The notes beneath the pieces are model-generated. The model was not told the DNA's origin. It ran no database searches and saw nothing but the letters and a program-made list of their open reading frames with translations. DNA of 64,000 nt from Shewanella eurypsychrophilus (lineage in GTDB: Bacteria; Pseudomonadota; Gammaproteobacteria; Enterobacterales; Shewanellaceae): NCBI RefSeq assembly GCF_007004545.3, contig NZ_CP045503.2, positions 5,210,501 to 5,274,500 of the forward strand. The letters run 5' to 3'. Shown here piece by piece: positions 10,451-18,999 of this stretch (its first letter is position 1; each line of letters begins with the position of its first letter). The position numbers and the translations under genes are program-made.

Positions 10451-10948
10451 TCACTTCTTCTCTTTTGTCAGCATCAGCGATAGCGCGATCAAGACGACGA
10501 TGATACCCATATAGAGCAGCTCTAACATGGAAGTAGGCTTCATCTCGGTAAAGTAGGAGAACACCTTGATGATCAGCATCATCAGGATCACTTTTCCCAG
10601 CTTACTTTTAAGCGAATCTATGCTGCTAATAATCAGAATCTTACCACCAGCCTCACTTTTCTCTGCCACCTCTAACTTACTGATAAACAATTCATATAGG
10701 CCGAAAGCAAAGATGAGTAACACAGCACCTAGCAAGAAGGTATCTAATATCTCAACCACCACCATTACCAGCTCATTTCTCACTTCATGACTACTGCTAA
10801 AGATATAGTTCCAGATAAGTTCAAGCATATGGATGACATCTATAACCCCCATGATGAAAATCACGAATGCGGCGACAATACATGCAAAGACGCCCAACAT
10901 AACCGAAAGTCGGCTACTCCATAAAATACGTTCAAATAAGTTTTGCAT
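10451..10948 (-). CDS. UPF0114 (YqhA-like) inner-membrane protein
   Basis: A 165-residue polytopic membrane protein with hydrophobic segments near 15-37, 66-88, 118-134 and 141-160. It starts with the family's typical 'NLFERILWSSRL' segment, which places the start at the ATG at 10948 behind AAGGA. UPF0114/YqhA proteins have no settled biochemical role. It is transcribed toward the DUF3530 gene. The near-palindrome TTATACCAATCGGCATAAG sits 14 bases upstream of the start codon. Confidence 0.85.
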   Translation of the reverse strand: MQNLFERILWSSRLSVMLGVFACIVAAFVIFIMGVIDVIHMLELIWNYIFSSSHEVRNELVMVVVEILDTFLLGAVLLIFAFGLYELFISKLEVAEKSEAGGKILIISSIDSLKSKLGKVILMMLIIKVFSYFTEMKPTSMLELLYMGIIVVLIALSLMLTKEKK

Positions 10949-10961
10949 CTCGATCCTTGAT

Positions 10962-10980
10962 TTATACCAATCGGCATAAG
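10962..10980. repeat. TTATACCAATCGGCATAAG near-palindrome
   Basis: A 19-base near-palindrome directly upstream of the YqhA-like start. It shares the core ATACCAATCGG with copies at 31041 and 32376 and, reversed, at 4621. Confidence 0.6.
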
Positions 10981-11050
10981 ACTAAAAATTGAGTGGGATG
11001 ATAGAGATTCACCTAAGGAAGACTAGCAGTATATGGACAGGATGTGATCA

Positions 11051-11095
11051 GGCTCACCTTCTAATCAACTAGAGTCTAGTAGGGAAAGTGAGCCA
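11051..11095 (-). terminator. Hairpin after the crotonase gene (possible terminator)
   Basis: GGCTCAC (11051-11057) pairs with GTGAGCC (11089-11095) around a loop that contains two CTAG motifs (11069-11079). It follows the crotonase stop on the minus strand. There is no T-tract, so a terminator role is tentative. Confidence 0.35.
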
Positions 11096-11109
11096 GTAGG
11101 AAAGCTAAG

Positions 11110-11916
11110 TTACCACCAAGATTGCCGCGCTTGATACGCTTTATCGGGGTCGCCTGTCTGGCGTTTTGCGGCGACAATTCGATTCTTGCCAAGCAGTAAT
11201 TTAATTTGGCTAATCGACTCACGAGACAGCAAGCTTCTGATACTTGAGTTCCAGCTCTTATTGATACTCTGTTTAATCGCGGCATTGGCATCGGGCGACG
11301 TCTTAGCAAGTTGCTCAACAAGCTCAATGGCCCTCTCCATAGGAGAATCTATAACCTCAGTGACTAGACCTTTACTTAGGGCATCTTTTGCGGTGATGAC
11401 ACCTGCAGTCATAGTCAGCAGCATGGCTTGATCTTTTGTTACCAGCTCTCTCAAGGACACCAGCCCTGCCATATCCGGCAGCAATCCCCACTTTGCTTCC
11501 ATAATCGATAGCTTGGCATCTTGCTCGGCAATGCGAATATCGGCGCCTAGTGCTATCTGCATGCCACCACCAAAACAACAGCCTTCAATCACTGCAATAA
11601 CGGGAACCGGTAATCGACGCCAACCTAACGACACTCTTTGCGCTAAATTAGCATTGCCTGGTAACCACTTAAATAATAGCTTCATGGGCTGCATAGGTGA
11701 TTGGATAACACTTTTCACATCGAGACCTGAACTAAAGTTACCCTTGCTTCCAGATAAGATCACCGCACAAATTGAGCGATTCTTCTTTAGTTCACGGATC
11801 ACTGAATCTATCTCAGAAAACATCTCAAAGTTGAGTGCATTGTATTTATCAGGCCGGTTTAAGGTGACATAGGCCACCTGCTTGCTAATGTTAAGTTGAA
11901 CGAACTTCCTTGCCAT
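11110..11916 (-). CDS. Crotonase-fold enoyl-CoA hydratase/isomerase family protein
   Basis: A 268-residue cytoplasmic acyl-CoA enzyme. Family marks are the opening strand VAYVTLNRPDKYNALN (~14-29), oxyanion-hole segments ILSGSKGNFSSGLDV (~53-67) and EGCCFGGGMQIALGADIRIA (~110-129), and the EAKWGLLPDM loop (~143) whose acidic residues fit the catalytic positions. Exact substrate cannot be told; annotation in relatives is 'crotonase/enoyl-CoA hydratase'. The start ATG at 11916 follows GAGGG at short spacing. The gene stands alone, divergent from the receiver-CheC gene. Confidence 0.88.
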   Translation of the reverse strand: MARKFVQLNISKQVAYVTLNRPDKYNALNFEMFSEIDSVIRELKKNRSICAVILSGSKGNFSSGLDVKSVIQSPMQPMKLLFKWLPGNANLAQRVSLGWRRLPVPVIAVIEGCCFGGGMQIALGADIRIAEQDAKLSIMEAKWGLLPDMAGLVSLRELVTKDQAMLLTMTAGVITAKDALSKGLVTEVIDSPMERAIELVEQLAKTSPDANAAIKQSINKSWNSSIRSLLSRESISQIKLLLGKNRIVAAKRQTGDPDKAYQARQSWW

Positions 11917-12013
11917 ATCACCCTCGATTATTCAAACTGGTCTGTCCAGAATAGAGGTTAACATATTTGGATTATTTCACTAATAGGGATAACATATAAA
12001 ATAAGTTTTGACT

Positions 12014-12033
12014 TACGTCAAAAAAATGACGTA
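12014..12033. promoter_or_regulatory. Perfect inverted repeat TACGTCA-N6-TGACGTA
   Basis: TACGTCA (12014-12020), AAAAAA, TGACGTA (12027-12033) lies between the crotonase start and the receiver-CheC start, about 155 bases from the latter. The symmetry suggests a dimer-binding operator; the regulator is unknown. Confidence 0.45.
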
Positions 12034-12187
12034 TCATTTTCTTCTTTTTATCCATAGTGATAGATACCCGTTTGCCTTTAAATTAAAGTCGAACCAAAAA
12101 TAAAATAACAAAAACCACGCCTAAATTTATCAATTGAACCACCGAGCTCATTAATAAGTGTTATCTTGAATAGATGGGCAGATTAGG

Positions 12188-13198
12188 ATGTTTAAAACGA
12201 TAATGCCGATCCCAGTATTAATATGCGATGACTCCGCACTAGCAAGAAAGCAGATGGCAAGAACGCTTCCCAAAGAGTGGGACGTCGATGTCACCTTTGC
12301 AAATAATGGTGCAGAAGGCATAGAAGCCATCCGCGCGGGAAAAGGCGAGGTAGTCTTTCTCGATCTGAATATGCCTGTAATGGATGGTTATGAAGTATTA
12401 CAAACCATTCAACAAGAAGATCTGCCTGCACTTGTCATTGTCGTCTCCGGCGATATTCAGATTAAAGCTCACGAACGAGTAAAAGCACTCGGTGCTTTGG
12501 ATTTTATTCAAAAGCCTGTCAGTGCCGACGCCATCAGTAATATTTTACAAGAATACGGTATTCTCACCATTGCCTTAGGTGATGAAGTCGCTGACAGTCC
12601 AATGATAGAAGTTGATCTTCGTGACGCCTGTCAGGAAATCGCTAATGTCGCCATGGGGCGTGCTGCCGATCTGCTCGCTAAATTACTCGATGTATTTGTC
12701 TTACTACCTATCCCGAATGTTAATGTGCTCGAAGTCAGCGAGCTGACCATGACGCTCAAGGCCACTGAAGAGCACAGTAAAATTTCGGCTCTATGTCAGG
12801 GTTTTATCGGTGCTGGAGTTGCGGGGGAGGCCTTACTGCTATTTCATGACTCGTCATTTAAAGATATGGCCAAATTAATGGGGCTCGAGAATCCAGAAGA
12901 TCAAAATACTGAAATGGAAGTCATGATCGATACGGGTAACGTGTTGATCGGTGCCTTTCTTAACGGTATCTCTGAGCAACTGCATATGAAGTTCAGCCAA
13001 GGTCACCCAGTTGTTCTCGGTCGCCACTGTACCGTGAACGATCTCATCCATGATAATTCTGAGAAATGGTCCCGTACTTTAGCGATGGAGATTAACTATC
13101 GGATCGAACACCACGATATTCAATGTGACCTGCTCCTGCTGTTCACAGAAGATTCATTACCGACGCTTAATTATAAGCTCGGTTATCTGTTAGATTAA
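12188..13198 (+). CDS. Response regulator fused to a CheC-type phosphatase domain
   Basis: 336 residues. The N-terminal receiver (~6-125) has acidic DD (14-15), phospho-acceptor Asp59 (VVFLDLNMP) and Lys109 (IQKP). The C-terminal half (~140-330) matches CheC: the first active site is EIANVAMG (Glu150, Asn153) with a downstream PIPNV segment. The second related helix reads DTGNVLIG (Asp248, Asn251), with Asp in place of the usual Glu. CheC enzymes dephosphorylate CheY-P, so the fusion may act on its own receiver or on a partner. The next gene, a GGDEF protein, begins 13 bases after the stop, suggesting one transcript. The start has no clean ribosome site; an in-frame ATG at 12206 is possible. 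Confidence 0.85.
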   Translation: MFKTIMPIPVLICDDSALARKQMARTLPKEWDVDVTFANNGAEGIEAIRAGKGEVVFLDLNMPVMDGYEVLQTIQQEDLPALVIVVSGDIQIKAHERVKALGALDFIQKPVSADAISNILQEYGILTIALGDEVADSPMIEVDLRDACQEIANVAMGRAADLLAKLLDVFVLLPIPNVNVLEVSELTMTLKATEEHSKISALCQGFIGAGVAGEALLLFHDSSFKDMAKLMGLENPEDQNTEMEVMIDTGNVLIGAFLNGISEQLHMKFSQGHPVVLGRHCTVNDLIHDNSEKWSRTLAMEINYRIEHHDIQCDLLLLFTEDSLPTLNYKLGYLLD

Positions 13199-13211
13199 GT
13201 TGGGCCTATCT

Positions 13212-14174
13212 ATGTCACATGACCGAAGCGCAATGAACGAACTCCACTGGTTGATCGATATGGTTCAAACCATTGAAGTTGGCCTAGTGGTGCTAGATAA
13301 GAATTTTGATATACAGCTTTGGAATGGCTTTATGGAGAACCATAGTGGTGTATCTCCAAACTCCATTAAGGGAAGCAATCTATTTGAACAGTTCGACTAT
13401 CTGCCTGCCGACTGGCTAAAGCAGAAGATGGAATCGGTATTTCTTCTTAAAAACCGCGCTTTTATCAGCTGGGAACAGAGACCTTACGTTTTTAAGTTTA
13501 AAAATTATCGTCCAATTACCGGGCGAGCCGATTTCATGTATCAAAATGTCACTCTACTGCCCTTATCTTCTCTTACAGGACAAATCACTCATATTAGCTT
13601 AATTGTGTATGACGTCACTGACGTTGCCATCAATAAACTGCAGCTTAAAGCGGTCAACGAACGACTAGAGCACTTGAGCCAAACCGATGGACTCACTCAG
13701 TTACACAATCGCAGATACTGGCAGATATGCATGCAGAAAGAGTTTGATCGTCATGCCCGCTATGGCGATGCTACCAGCTTAGTCATGTTTGATATCGATC
13801 ATTTTAAAAAGGTCAATGACACTTATGGCCATATGGCTGGCGATAAAGTGATCCAACATATCTCGCATATCCTCAAACAGTCATTACGTGAAACAGACTG
13901 CGCTGGACGCTATGGTGGTGAAGAATTTGCCGTTGTTCTAGCTAAAACCAGTGCAACCGATGCGTTAACGTTTGCTAATCGATTAAGACAAAAAATTGAA
14001 AATACCGCGCTAGTCTTTGAAGGGAACTCGATCAAAGTCACCGTGAGTATGGGCATTAGCGATCTACATGAGCAGGTAGAAAATAGTGGCCAATGGTTAT
14101 CTTTTGCCGATCAAGCACTTTATGAAGCTAAAGAAGCTGGCCGTAATCAATGCATGATCTACAAGGCTAAATAA
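13212..14174 (+). CDS. PAS-GGDEF diguanylate cyclase
   Basis: 320 residues, soluble. The N-terminal PAS domain (~15-135, IEVGLVVLDKNFDIQLWN) is followed by a GGDEF domain beginning DGLTQLHNRR (~159). The active site is GGEEF (~235-239), a competent variant for making cyclic di-GMP from GTP. The inhibitory I-site RETD sits five residues upstream (~226-229), so product feedback is expected. The ATG at 13212 was preferred to a TTG at 13200; neither has a strong ribosome site. It is tightly linked to the upstream receiver-CheC gene, suggesting that the sensor input and this cyclase form one pathway. Confidence 0.92.
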   Translation: MSHDRSAMNELHWLIDMVQTIEVGLVVLDKNFDIQLWNGFMENHSGVSPNSIKGSNLFEQFDYLPADWLKQKMESVFLLKNRAFISWEQRPYVFKFKNYRPITGRADFMYQNVTLLPLSSLTGQITHISLIVYDVTDVAINKLQLKAVNERLEHLSQTDGLTQLHNRRYWQICMQKEFDRHARYGDATSLVMFDIDHFKKVNDTYGHMAGDKVIQHISHILKQSLRETDCAGRYGGEEFAVVLAKTSATDALTFANRLRQKIENTALVFEGNSIKVTVSMGISDLHEQVENSGQWLSFADQALYEAKEAGRNQCMIYKAK

Positions 14175-14213
14175 TCGATACCGGGACCAGAGTCCTGAAC
14201 ATTGAAGCATAAA

Positions 14214-14236
14214 AAAGGCCCACTACCCGGGCCTTT
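14214..14236. terminator. Bidirectional terminator between the GGDEF gene and rraB
   Basis: AAAGGCCC pairs with GGGCCTTT around a short loop. On the minus strand it runs into six T residues (14211-14216 read as A on plus), serving rraB; the plus strand has a weaker T-tract. Confidence 0.75.
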
Positions 14237-14266
14237 ATCATTGTCTAAAACTAAAGCCTACAAGGC

Positions 14267-14680
14267 TTAGTCTAGGTTATCTTCATCAAGCTCTTCGTCC
14301 TGCTCATCATCACGTACTTCACCGTTCTCATCGATAAAGTAAGTACCCCAACCGTCATAATCAACTTTTTGCTTTTTGGCTAGCTTAAGTAAGCCTTCAC
14401 ATGCTTGATCAAGCAGTTCAACTTCAAGTTTATGGCTTGCAACAGCATCAAAGCAGTAGATAACAGAGCCATCTTCTAGCTCCATCTCTTCGGCATCATT
14501 GACTTCAAAACCTTGCTTAAAAGCGTCAACAGCGGCTTTCTCAAGACGATCGAAGTTAGTTGATGAAAAATGATGCTCAATTGTGTACTCGGCATCAGGC
14601 TCTGAACCGTCACCAAGAATAGCTTCGACTATTTCTTGATTTTCCTGTTTCTGTGCCTCTAGTAAACGCTCAATTGACAT
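14267..14680 (-). CDS. rraB: Regulator of ribonuclease E activity RraB
   Basis: A 137-residue acidic protein of the RraB (YjgD) family, which binds RNase E and changes degradosome composition and mRNA decay. Seen are the N-terminal helix [17 protein letters not shown], the central [11 protein letters not shown] strand, a W-G-T-Y-F segment ([10 protein letters not shown]) and the very acidic C-terminal tail typical of the family. The ATG at 14680 is chosen because GGGAG lies 6 bases upstream; an upstream TTG frame adds only four residues. It is monocistronic with its own terminator. RNase G, a relative of RNase E, is also in the window but far away. Confidence 0.93.
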   Translation of the reverse strand: MSIERLLEAQKQENQEIVEAILGDGSEPDAEYTIEHHFSSTNFDRLEKAAVDAFKQGFEVNDAEEMELEDGSVIYCFDAVASHKLEVELLDQACEGLLKLAKKQKVDYDGWGTYFIDENGEVRDDEQDEELDEDNLD

Positions 14681-14755
14681 GGTGACTCCCAATAAAATAA
14701 CTGCGGGGATTATATCTTATCCCCAGAGCAGTTCAAAGTACCGCTAGAGGCAATA

Positions 14756-14776
14756 AAAAGCCTCCATATAGGAGGC
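14756..14776 (-). terminator. Rho-independent terminator after plsC
   Basis: GCCTCC (14760-14765) pairs with GGAGGC (14771-14776), loop ATATA; the minus strand continues with TTTTTATTG. It lies about 35 bases past the plsC stop. Confidence 0.75.
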
Positions 14777-14811
14777 CGTATCTATTAGCGTCTTTTTAGA
14801 TGCTCAAACCA

Positions 14812-15537
14812 TTACTTAGCCATTAACGCTGTGGCCTCTTGATTAAGCTGCGTTAATCTCGCTGACATAATCGTATGAATACGAGAAGACAACTCTTTCA
14901 CTTGATTCTTCGCGAGTCCCTTTGTCTCAATCGGGTCCATCATCTCTATGATAACGACACCATTGTTCCAACGGTTCAGCTTAATATGCCCTTGATTGGA
15001 CGCTAAAACTGGCACCATAGCAACGCCCGCTTCAATCGCAGTATGAAATGCGCCTGACTTAAACGGTAATAAACCTTTACCACGAGATCGGGTACCTTCT
15101 GGAAATATCCAAACTGAGAGGCACTTATCTTTAATTTTTTTAGCCGTTTGAGCCATGGTTTCAAACGCTCTATTACGATTCTTTCTATCGATAAGAATGT
15201 TTCCAGACAACCAATATATTTGGCCAAAGAAGGGGACCCATGCCAGACTCTTCTTACCTAAACTTACTGTTCCTTTAGGAACCGCAGCTGTATGTGTAAA
15301 CATATCAAAGTTATTTTGATGATTAGCCAGATAGATACAAGGCTCTTCTTGCACCTTAGCTTCAGGCTTACGAACGATAACTTTAATACCGAGTACAGGA
15401 GCTGCATAAGAAAAAATCTTAGCTAACATGTGTACATTGTCACGATGGCGCGGTCGCATTAAACAAAAAAGACCACCAAAAACAAACGCTAGCAAAAGCA
15501 TTACAGCTAATATCAACGATCTGAGGATTAAAAGCAC
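14812..15537 (-). CDS. plsC: 1-acyl-sn-glycerol-3-phosphate acyltransferase
   Basis: A 241-residue inner-membrane enzyme that acylates lysophosphatidate to phosphatidate in phospholipid synthesis. Motif I ANHQNNFD (H-X4-D) is near residue 75, motif III FPEGTRSRG near 150, and motif IV-like MVPVLAS follows. One N-terminal membrane segment spans residues ~3-24. The start is taken as GTG at 15537, with AAGGGAG 6 bases upstream; the aligned start of E. coli PlsC falls at the same point. The open frame continues 19 residues further upstream (to 15594) without support. The gene is monocistronic. Confidence 0.92.
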   Translation of the reverse strand: MLLILRSLILAVMLLLAFVFGGLFCLMRPRHRDNVHMLAKIFSYAAPVLGIKVIVRKPEAKVQEEPCIYLANHQNNFDMFTHTAAVPKGTVSLGKKSLAWVPFFGQIYWLSGNILIDRKNRNRAFETMAQTAKKIKDKCLSVWIFPEGTRSRGKGLLPFKSGAFHTAIEAGVAMVPVLASNQGHIKLNRWNNGVVIIEMMDPIETKGLAKNQVKELSSRIHTIMSARLTQLNQEATALMAK

Positions 15538-15778
15538 AACTATCTCCCTTGATTCCAGTCGCGACAGTATAGCCAGCAAGCAGATTCGACTCAATATAAG
15601 TTTACATATGTAGTCTGAGATCCGATGACACTAAAATAATGTTCAGACACCCATTCCAAGATCCGATCCCATAACGGTATTGTTTACATACCCAGTTTGA
15701 GATACGACTCATCGTTCCATAGTAGGACACCAGAGACATTTGAGTCTAACGCTTCTGACTTAATTAGCATGTCATTTA

Positions 15779-16570
15779 TTACGAATTTACTACGCTAGTC
15801 GCAGTTTTCTGCTTAGGTTTTATCGCCAAAACAAATCTGAACAAGATAGCACTAACAGCCAGCGTCGCCACAATGGCGGCTCCGCTCGGCAGGTCTAATG
15901 TCGCCGATAAAATCAAGCCAAAGATATAGCCCATCAAACCCACAGAATATGCCGCCACCAACCTATACTTAGAGCCAAATTTATTGACCGCCAATGCCGG
16001 TAAAATCAAGGTACTAAAGACTAAGTAGACTCCAACCAGTTCGACAGATAACGTAATGACAATAGCGAAGAGTATGTAGAAACCACTGCCATCGAGCAGT
16101 TTAGGTTTTAAGTAAATCACTGACAGTATTATAAAAGAAACAATAGCAGGAAGAATAAGTTGAGACCAATTCACCCACAATATTTGGCCTGACATCAGCT
16201 GTTTAAGCATCTCAGCACCATGAGGGTCGTTAGACAACATCAACATAGCGGCAACGGCAGCAAGCACATAAAAGCAACCAATAATAGCTTCTAGCTCATC
16301 GGCCATACACTTAGATAACCAAGCGATAAATCCTGCTCCAGCAAGAGCAAATAAAGCCGGCATCCATACATTGGAAAATGGCAAGTGCTCAATATCATGG
16401 TTAAGGTGAGCGACGATAGCCCCCAATGCCGCAACTTGGGCTATGGCCAAATCAATAAAAATAATACCGCGTTTTAATACCTGCTGGCCAAGTAAAACAT
16501 GGGTCGATAAAACTAATACACCCGCAGCTAAAGCGGGTAATAAGATTGAAATTAAATTGATATCGAACAT
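15779..16570 (-). CDS. Metal (zinc) ABC transporter permease, ZnuB-like
   Basis: 263 residues with about eight hydrophobic segments, of the ABC3 permease family. The opening segment (FDINLISILLPALAAGVLVLSTH) and GIIFIDLAIAQVAALGA are typical of zinc/manganese permeases. It would form the membrane channel for zinc delivered by the binding protein encoded upstream at 16642-17556. A strong hairpin stands between the two genes, so this gene probably gets reduced read-through or its own promoter. No ATPase gene lies next to it, although ABC3 transporters need one. The ATG at 16570 is accepted; an AGCGAGAATT stretch lies upstream. Confidence 0.85.
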   Translation of the reverse strand: MFDINLISILLPALAAGVLVLSTHVLLGQQVLKRGIIFIDLAIAQVAALGAIVAHLNHDIEHLPFSNVWMPALFALAGAGFIAWLSKCMADELEAIIGCFYVLAAVAAMLMLSNDPHGAEMLKQLMSGQILWVNWSQLILPAIVSFIILSVIYLKPKLLDGSGFYILFAIVITLSVELVGVYLVFSTLILPALAVNKFGSKYRLVAAYSVGLMGYIFGLILSATLDLPSGAAIVATLAVSAILFRFVLAIKPKQKTATSVVNS

Positions 16571-16600
16571 AGGCGAATTCTCGCTTATTGTAATAGAAAA

Positions 16601-16630
16601 TAAGGGCAGCCGATAACTCAGCTGCCCTTA
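16601..16630 (-). terminator. Hairpin terminator between the ZnuA-like and ZnuB-like genes
   Basis: A perfect 10-bp stem, TAAGGGCAGC (16601-16610) with GCTGCCCTTA (16621-16630), is followed on the minus strand by ATTTTC. It sits 11 bases beyond the znuA-like stop and 31 bases before the znuB-like start, so it would attenuate permease expression. Confidence 0.75.
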
Positions 16631-16641
16631 TGCAGATTGCT

Positions 16642-17556
16642 CTAGCGAGTACTTACATCCAACAAGAGATCTAACACACTGTCATATAAGCTAAACAGAT
16701 CTTGACTCTGATCGTTGCCACCCACTGACATAGGGAGCACCTGAACTGGCAGATTGGCACGTTCGCCTAACCAGTTCGCCCCACGTTCGTCTTGGTAAGA
16801 GGCCACAATAATCGCCATCACATCACCCGCTTCGGTACGTGTCAGCAAGCTAGCAAGATGACTGCTACTCGGTGGCAGACCTGGCTTAGGCTCTAAATCG
16901 GCAACCTGCTCAATTCCCACCCAAGTAAACAAATATTTAAAGCTTGAGTGGTAAGCGATAACTTTCTTGCCTTTCAAAGGCTCAGCTTTCTTTTCCCAAA
17001 CAGGAATCGCTGCTGACCATTTATGGCTAAAGCTCTTCAGCGCAGATTCATAGCTGGCTTTTGAATCAGGATCGATGGCAATGAGCTTAGATGTCAGGCC
17101 TTGTGCCACCTGCAACATTCTCTCGGGAGAAAAGTGTAGATGCGGATTTCCTTTAGCATGAACATCACCCATGCTGCGGTCTACGGACTTAAGTTGATCG
17201 ATTGTCTCCACTTGCTCCGCAGCATAAAATAACCCCTGATCCGTTGAACGAACCTTAGCGTTAGATGACTTCATTTGCAGCATAGGCAGCCAACCAATTT
17301 CCAAATCTGCACCAGCACAGACAGCGATATCCGCCTGACGCATTTTAGCGATTAGACTCGGTCTGGCTTGAACCTGATGGGGGTCCTGCATCGCGGTCGT
17401 CGCCGAATAGATTCTGGCACTAGGTGCCAGCTCCTTTGCCAGAGCCGCGTACTCAGGTTCACAGGCAAAAATATTTAACTCGGCAGATGCGATACTCGAA
17501 TAACTCACTACTACTGCGGCTATCGCCGACTTTACTAACTTAGAATTGATGCGCAC
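16642..17556 (-). CDS. Zinc ABC transporter substrate-binding protein, ZnuA-like
   Basis: 304 residues with a signal peptide (~1-25, ending ASA); a periplasmic cluster-9 binding protein for zinc. Candidate metal ligands are His60 (DPHQ), His139/His141 (NPHLHFSP) and a later His in AYHSSFKY. There is no His-rich charged loop of the kind found in E. coli ZnuA. The start is GTG at 17556, with GGGGG 7 bases upstream. It overlaps the end of the outer-membrane barrel gene by 17 bases, indicating translational coupling. The gene is therefore tied to a His-rich outer-membrane partner. Confidence 0.9.
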   Translation of the reverse strand: MRINSKLVKSAIAAVVVSYSSIASAELNIFACEPEYAALAKELAPSARIYSATTAMQDPHQVQARPSLIAKMRQADIAVCAGADLEIGWLPMLQMKSSNAKVRSTDQGLFYAAEQVETIDQLKSVDRSMGDVHAKGNPHLHFSPERMLQVAQGLTSKLIAIDPDSKASYESALKSFSHKWSAAIPVWEKKAEPLKGKKVIAYHSSFKYLFTWVGIEQVADLEPKPGLPPSSSHLASLLTRTEAGDVMAIIVASYQDERGANWLGERANLPVQVLPMSVGGNDQSQDLFSLYDSVLDLLLDVSTR

Positions 17557-18757
17557 CGTGAGCCCCCAGAGTCATAACATATTGAAGAGTTAACACATTG
17601 TCATCTTCGATACCGAAGTAGTTTGTGCCTTGTTGATTGGTGTACTGCAGGCGAACCGTAGAAAAATGACTGTGGTGCCACGCTAGGCTCACTTCCGTTT
17701 CCTTTAACTTCTGAGGGTCGAAATGATCGCCATGAAGCTCCTGCACATCGGTTTCACCATAACGAACACCAGTCGACCAGTTAGGGCTAAGCTGATACAC
17801 ACCGCTTAGATACCAGCCCTGCATATCATCGACACTGTCTGCAGAGTGCACATCTGTATCATGACCATCTTCCAGCGGCGCAAAGTCGGTAACTTTGAAG
17901 TACTCGCCACTGACTGTTAGATGTTGGTATTTGTAGTTACCATTCGGCGCCCATTTATAGACAAAATCGGCAATATAGGTATTTTCGCCAGTAAATGTTG
18001 CACTATGACTATGATCATCATGGCCAGCCTCAAGTGCTGCATGATCTTCATGTTCACCCTCTACCATACGGCCATTTTCGTTGCGCATATAGCTTAAACC
18101 AGCCTGCCATGAGCCATGACCAATATCACCACCAATCTTGGTATACGCGGTGTAAATACCTATGTTCTTATAATCGCGCTCAGCATGATCATCATGCTCT
18201 TCGAAATGCTCGTCACTTTCACCACCAGCGGCACGCATGTTATCGCCCTTAAAGCTCTCAAGTCCCATGGTCCAGTAAAGGTCTGTCGGCGCAACATAGT
18301 TAACACGAACACCATCGTCGAAATAATGGCTACCTAAGAAGGCACGGTACGCAGCAGGACGATCGGAGAAGGCATCGGTATGAACATGTTGGTTATTCAG
18401 GTAACCGACATCCGATAGGAAACGACCAGCACGGATAGAAAAACCACCAGGCATAGCCAAGGTTTGAATAAATGCTTCCTCTAGACCAAGTTCAGTTTCG
18501 CCATCATGCATCTCAATAACAGCGGTTAACTTACCGTAAAACATATCATCAATATTGGCGCTCATAGCGAGCTCAGTATGACCTAAACCGAAGCCTTCAC
18601 CACGCTCTGCCATCGGTCGCTCTGTGTTTTGGTAATAGCCATCGAGTACTGCACTGATAGCTGGGTTTGTCAGTGTCGGATTATCAGCAAAAGCCGAAGT
18701 CGAAAAAAGGGCGCATGCAGCAGCGACGCAAGATATGCGTTGATTTAAAACAGTCAT
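17540..18757 (-). CDS. Histidine-rich outer-membrane beta-barrel protein of the zinc cluster
   Basis: 405 residues. Signal peptide ~1-24 (ends AFA), many alternating amphipathic strands, and a terminal Phe (GAHQF), all typical of an outer-membrane barrel. Several loops are packed with His, Asp and Glu: near 185-205 (HFEEHDDHAERD), 230-260 (GEHEDHAALEAGHDDHSHS), and later GHDTDVHS and ELHGDHFD. These look like zinc-collecting extracellular or periplasmic loops. There is no TonB box or plug domain, so it is not a typical TonB receptor; a porin-like zinc entry path is inferred. ATG at 18757 follows GGAGAG. It overlaps the ZnuA-like gene. The family name is not recognised with certainty. Confidence 0.75.
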   Translation of the reverse strand: MTVLNQRISCVAAACALFSTSAFADNPTLTNPAISAVLDGYYQNTERPMAERGEGFGLGHTELAMSANIDDMFYGKLTAVIEMHDGETELGLEEAFIQTLAMPGGFSIRAGRFLSDVGYLNNQHVHTDAFSDRPAAYRAFLGSHYFDDGVRVNYVAPTDLYWTMGLESFKGDNMRAAGGESDEHFEEHDDHAERDYKNIGIYTAYTKIGGDIGHGSWQAGLSYMRNENGRMVEGEHEDHAALEAGHDDHSHSATFTGENTYIADFVYKWAPNGNYKYQHLTVSGEYFKVTDFAPLEDGHDTDVHSADSVDDMQGWYLSGVYQLSPNWSTGVRYGETDVQELHGDHFDPQKLKETEVSLAWHHSHFSTVRLQYTNQQGTNYFGIEDDNVLTLQYVMTLGAHGAHQF

Positions 18758-18999
18758 TTGTCTCTCCAAAATACAACAATTGTCCCCTAACATTCTTATG
18801 AATATTAAGTAATTAGGTGCTAGGTGGACATAATCAAAAAAATTATTACAAAGTGCTGAGTTAACAAATTAGCTGAATCACAAAAGTAATTTAGAATAGC
18901 CTAAACTAGCTTTGCAAAATCAATTGAGCACAAGAGCCCGCTAGCGTCTCTTGCTACAACTGAAAATACAGTTAAAAAAGTTAACGAAAATAATTTAAT

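Noticed and set aside
11076-11327. An open frame overlapping the end of the crotonase gene on the same strand
   Set aside because: Out-of-frame shadow inside conserved crotonase coding sequence.
17995-18337. His-rich open frames on the plus strand opposite the barrel gene
   Set aside because: They are a by-product of the His/Asp-rich codons on the minus strand; no ribosome sites.
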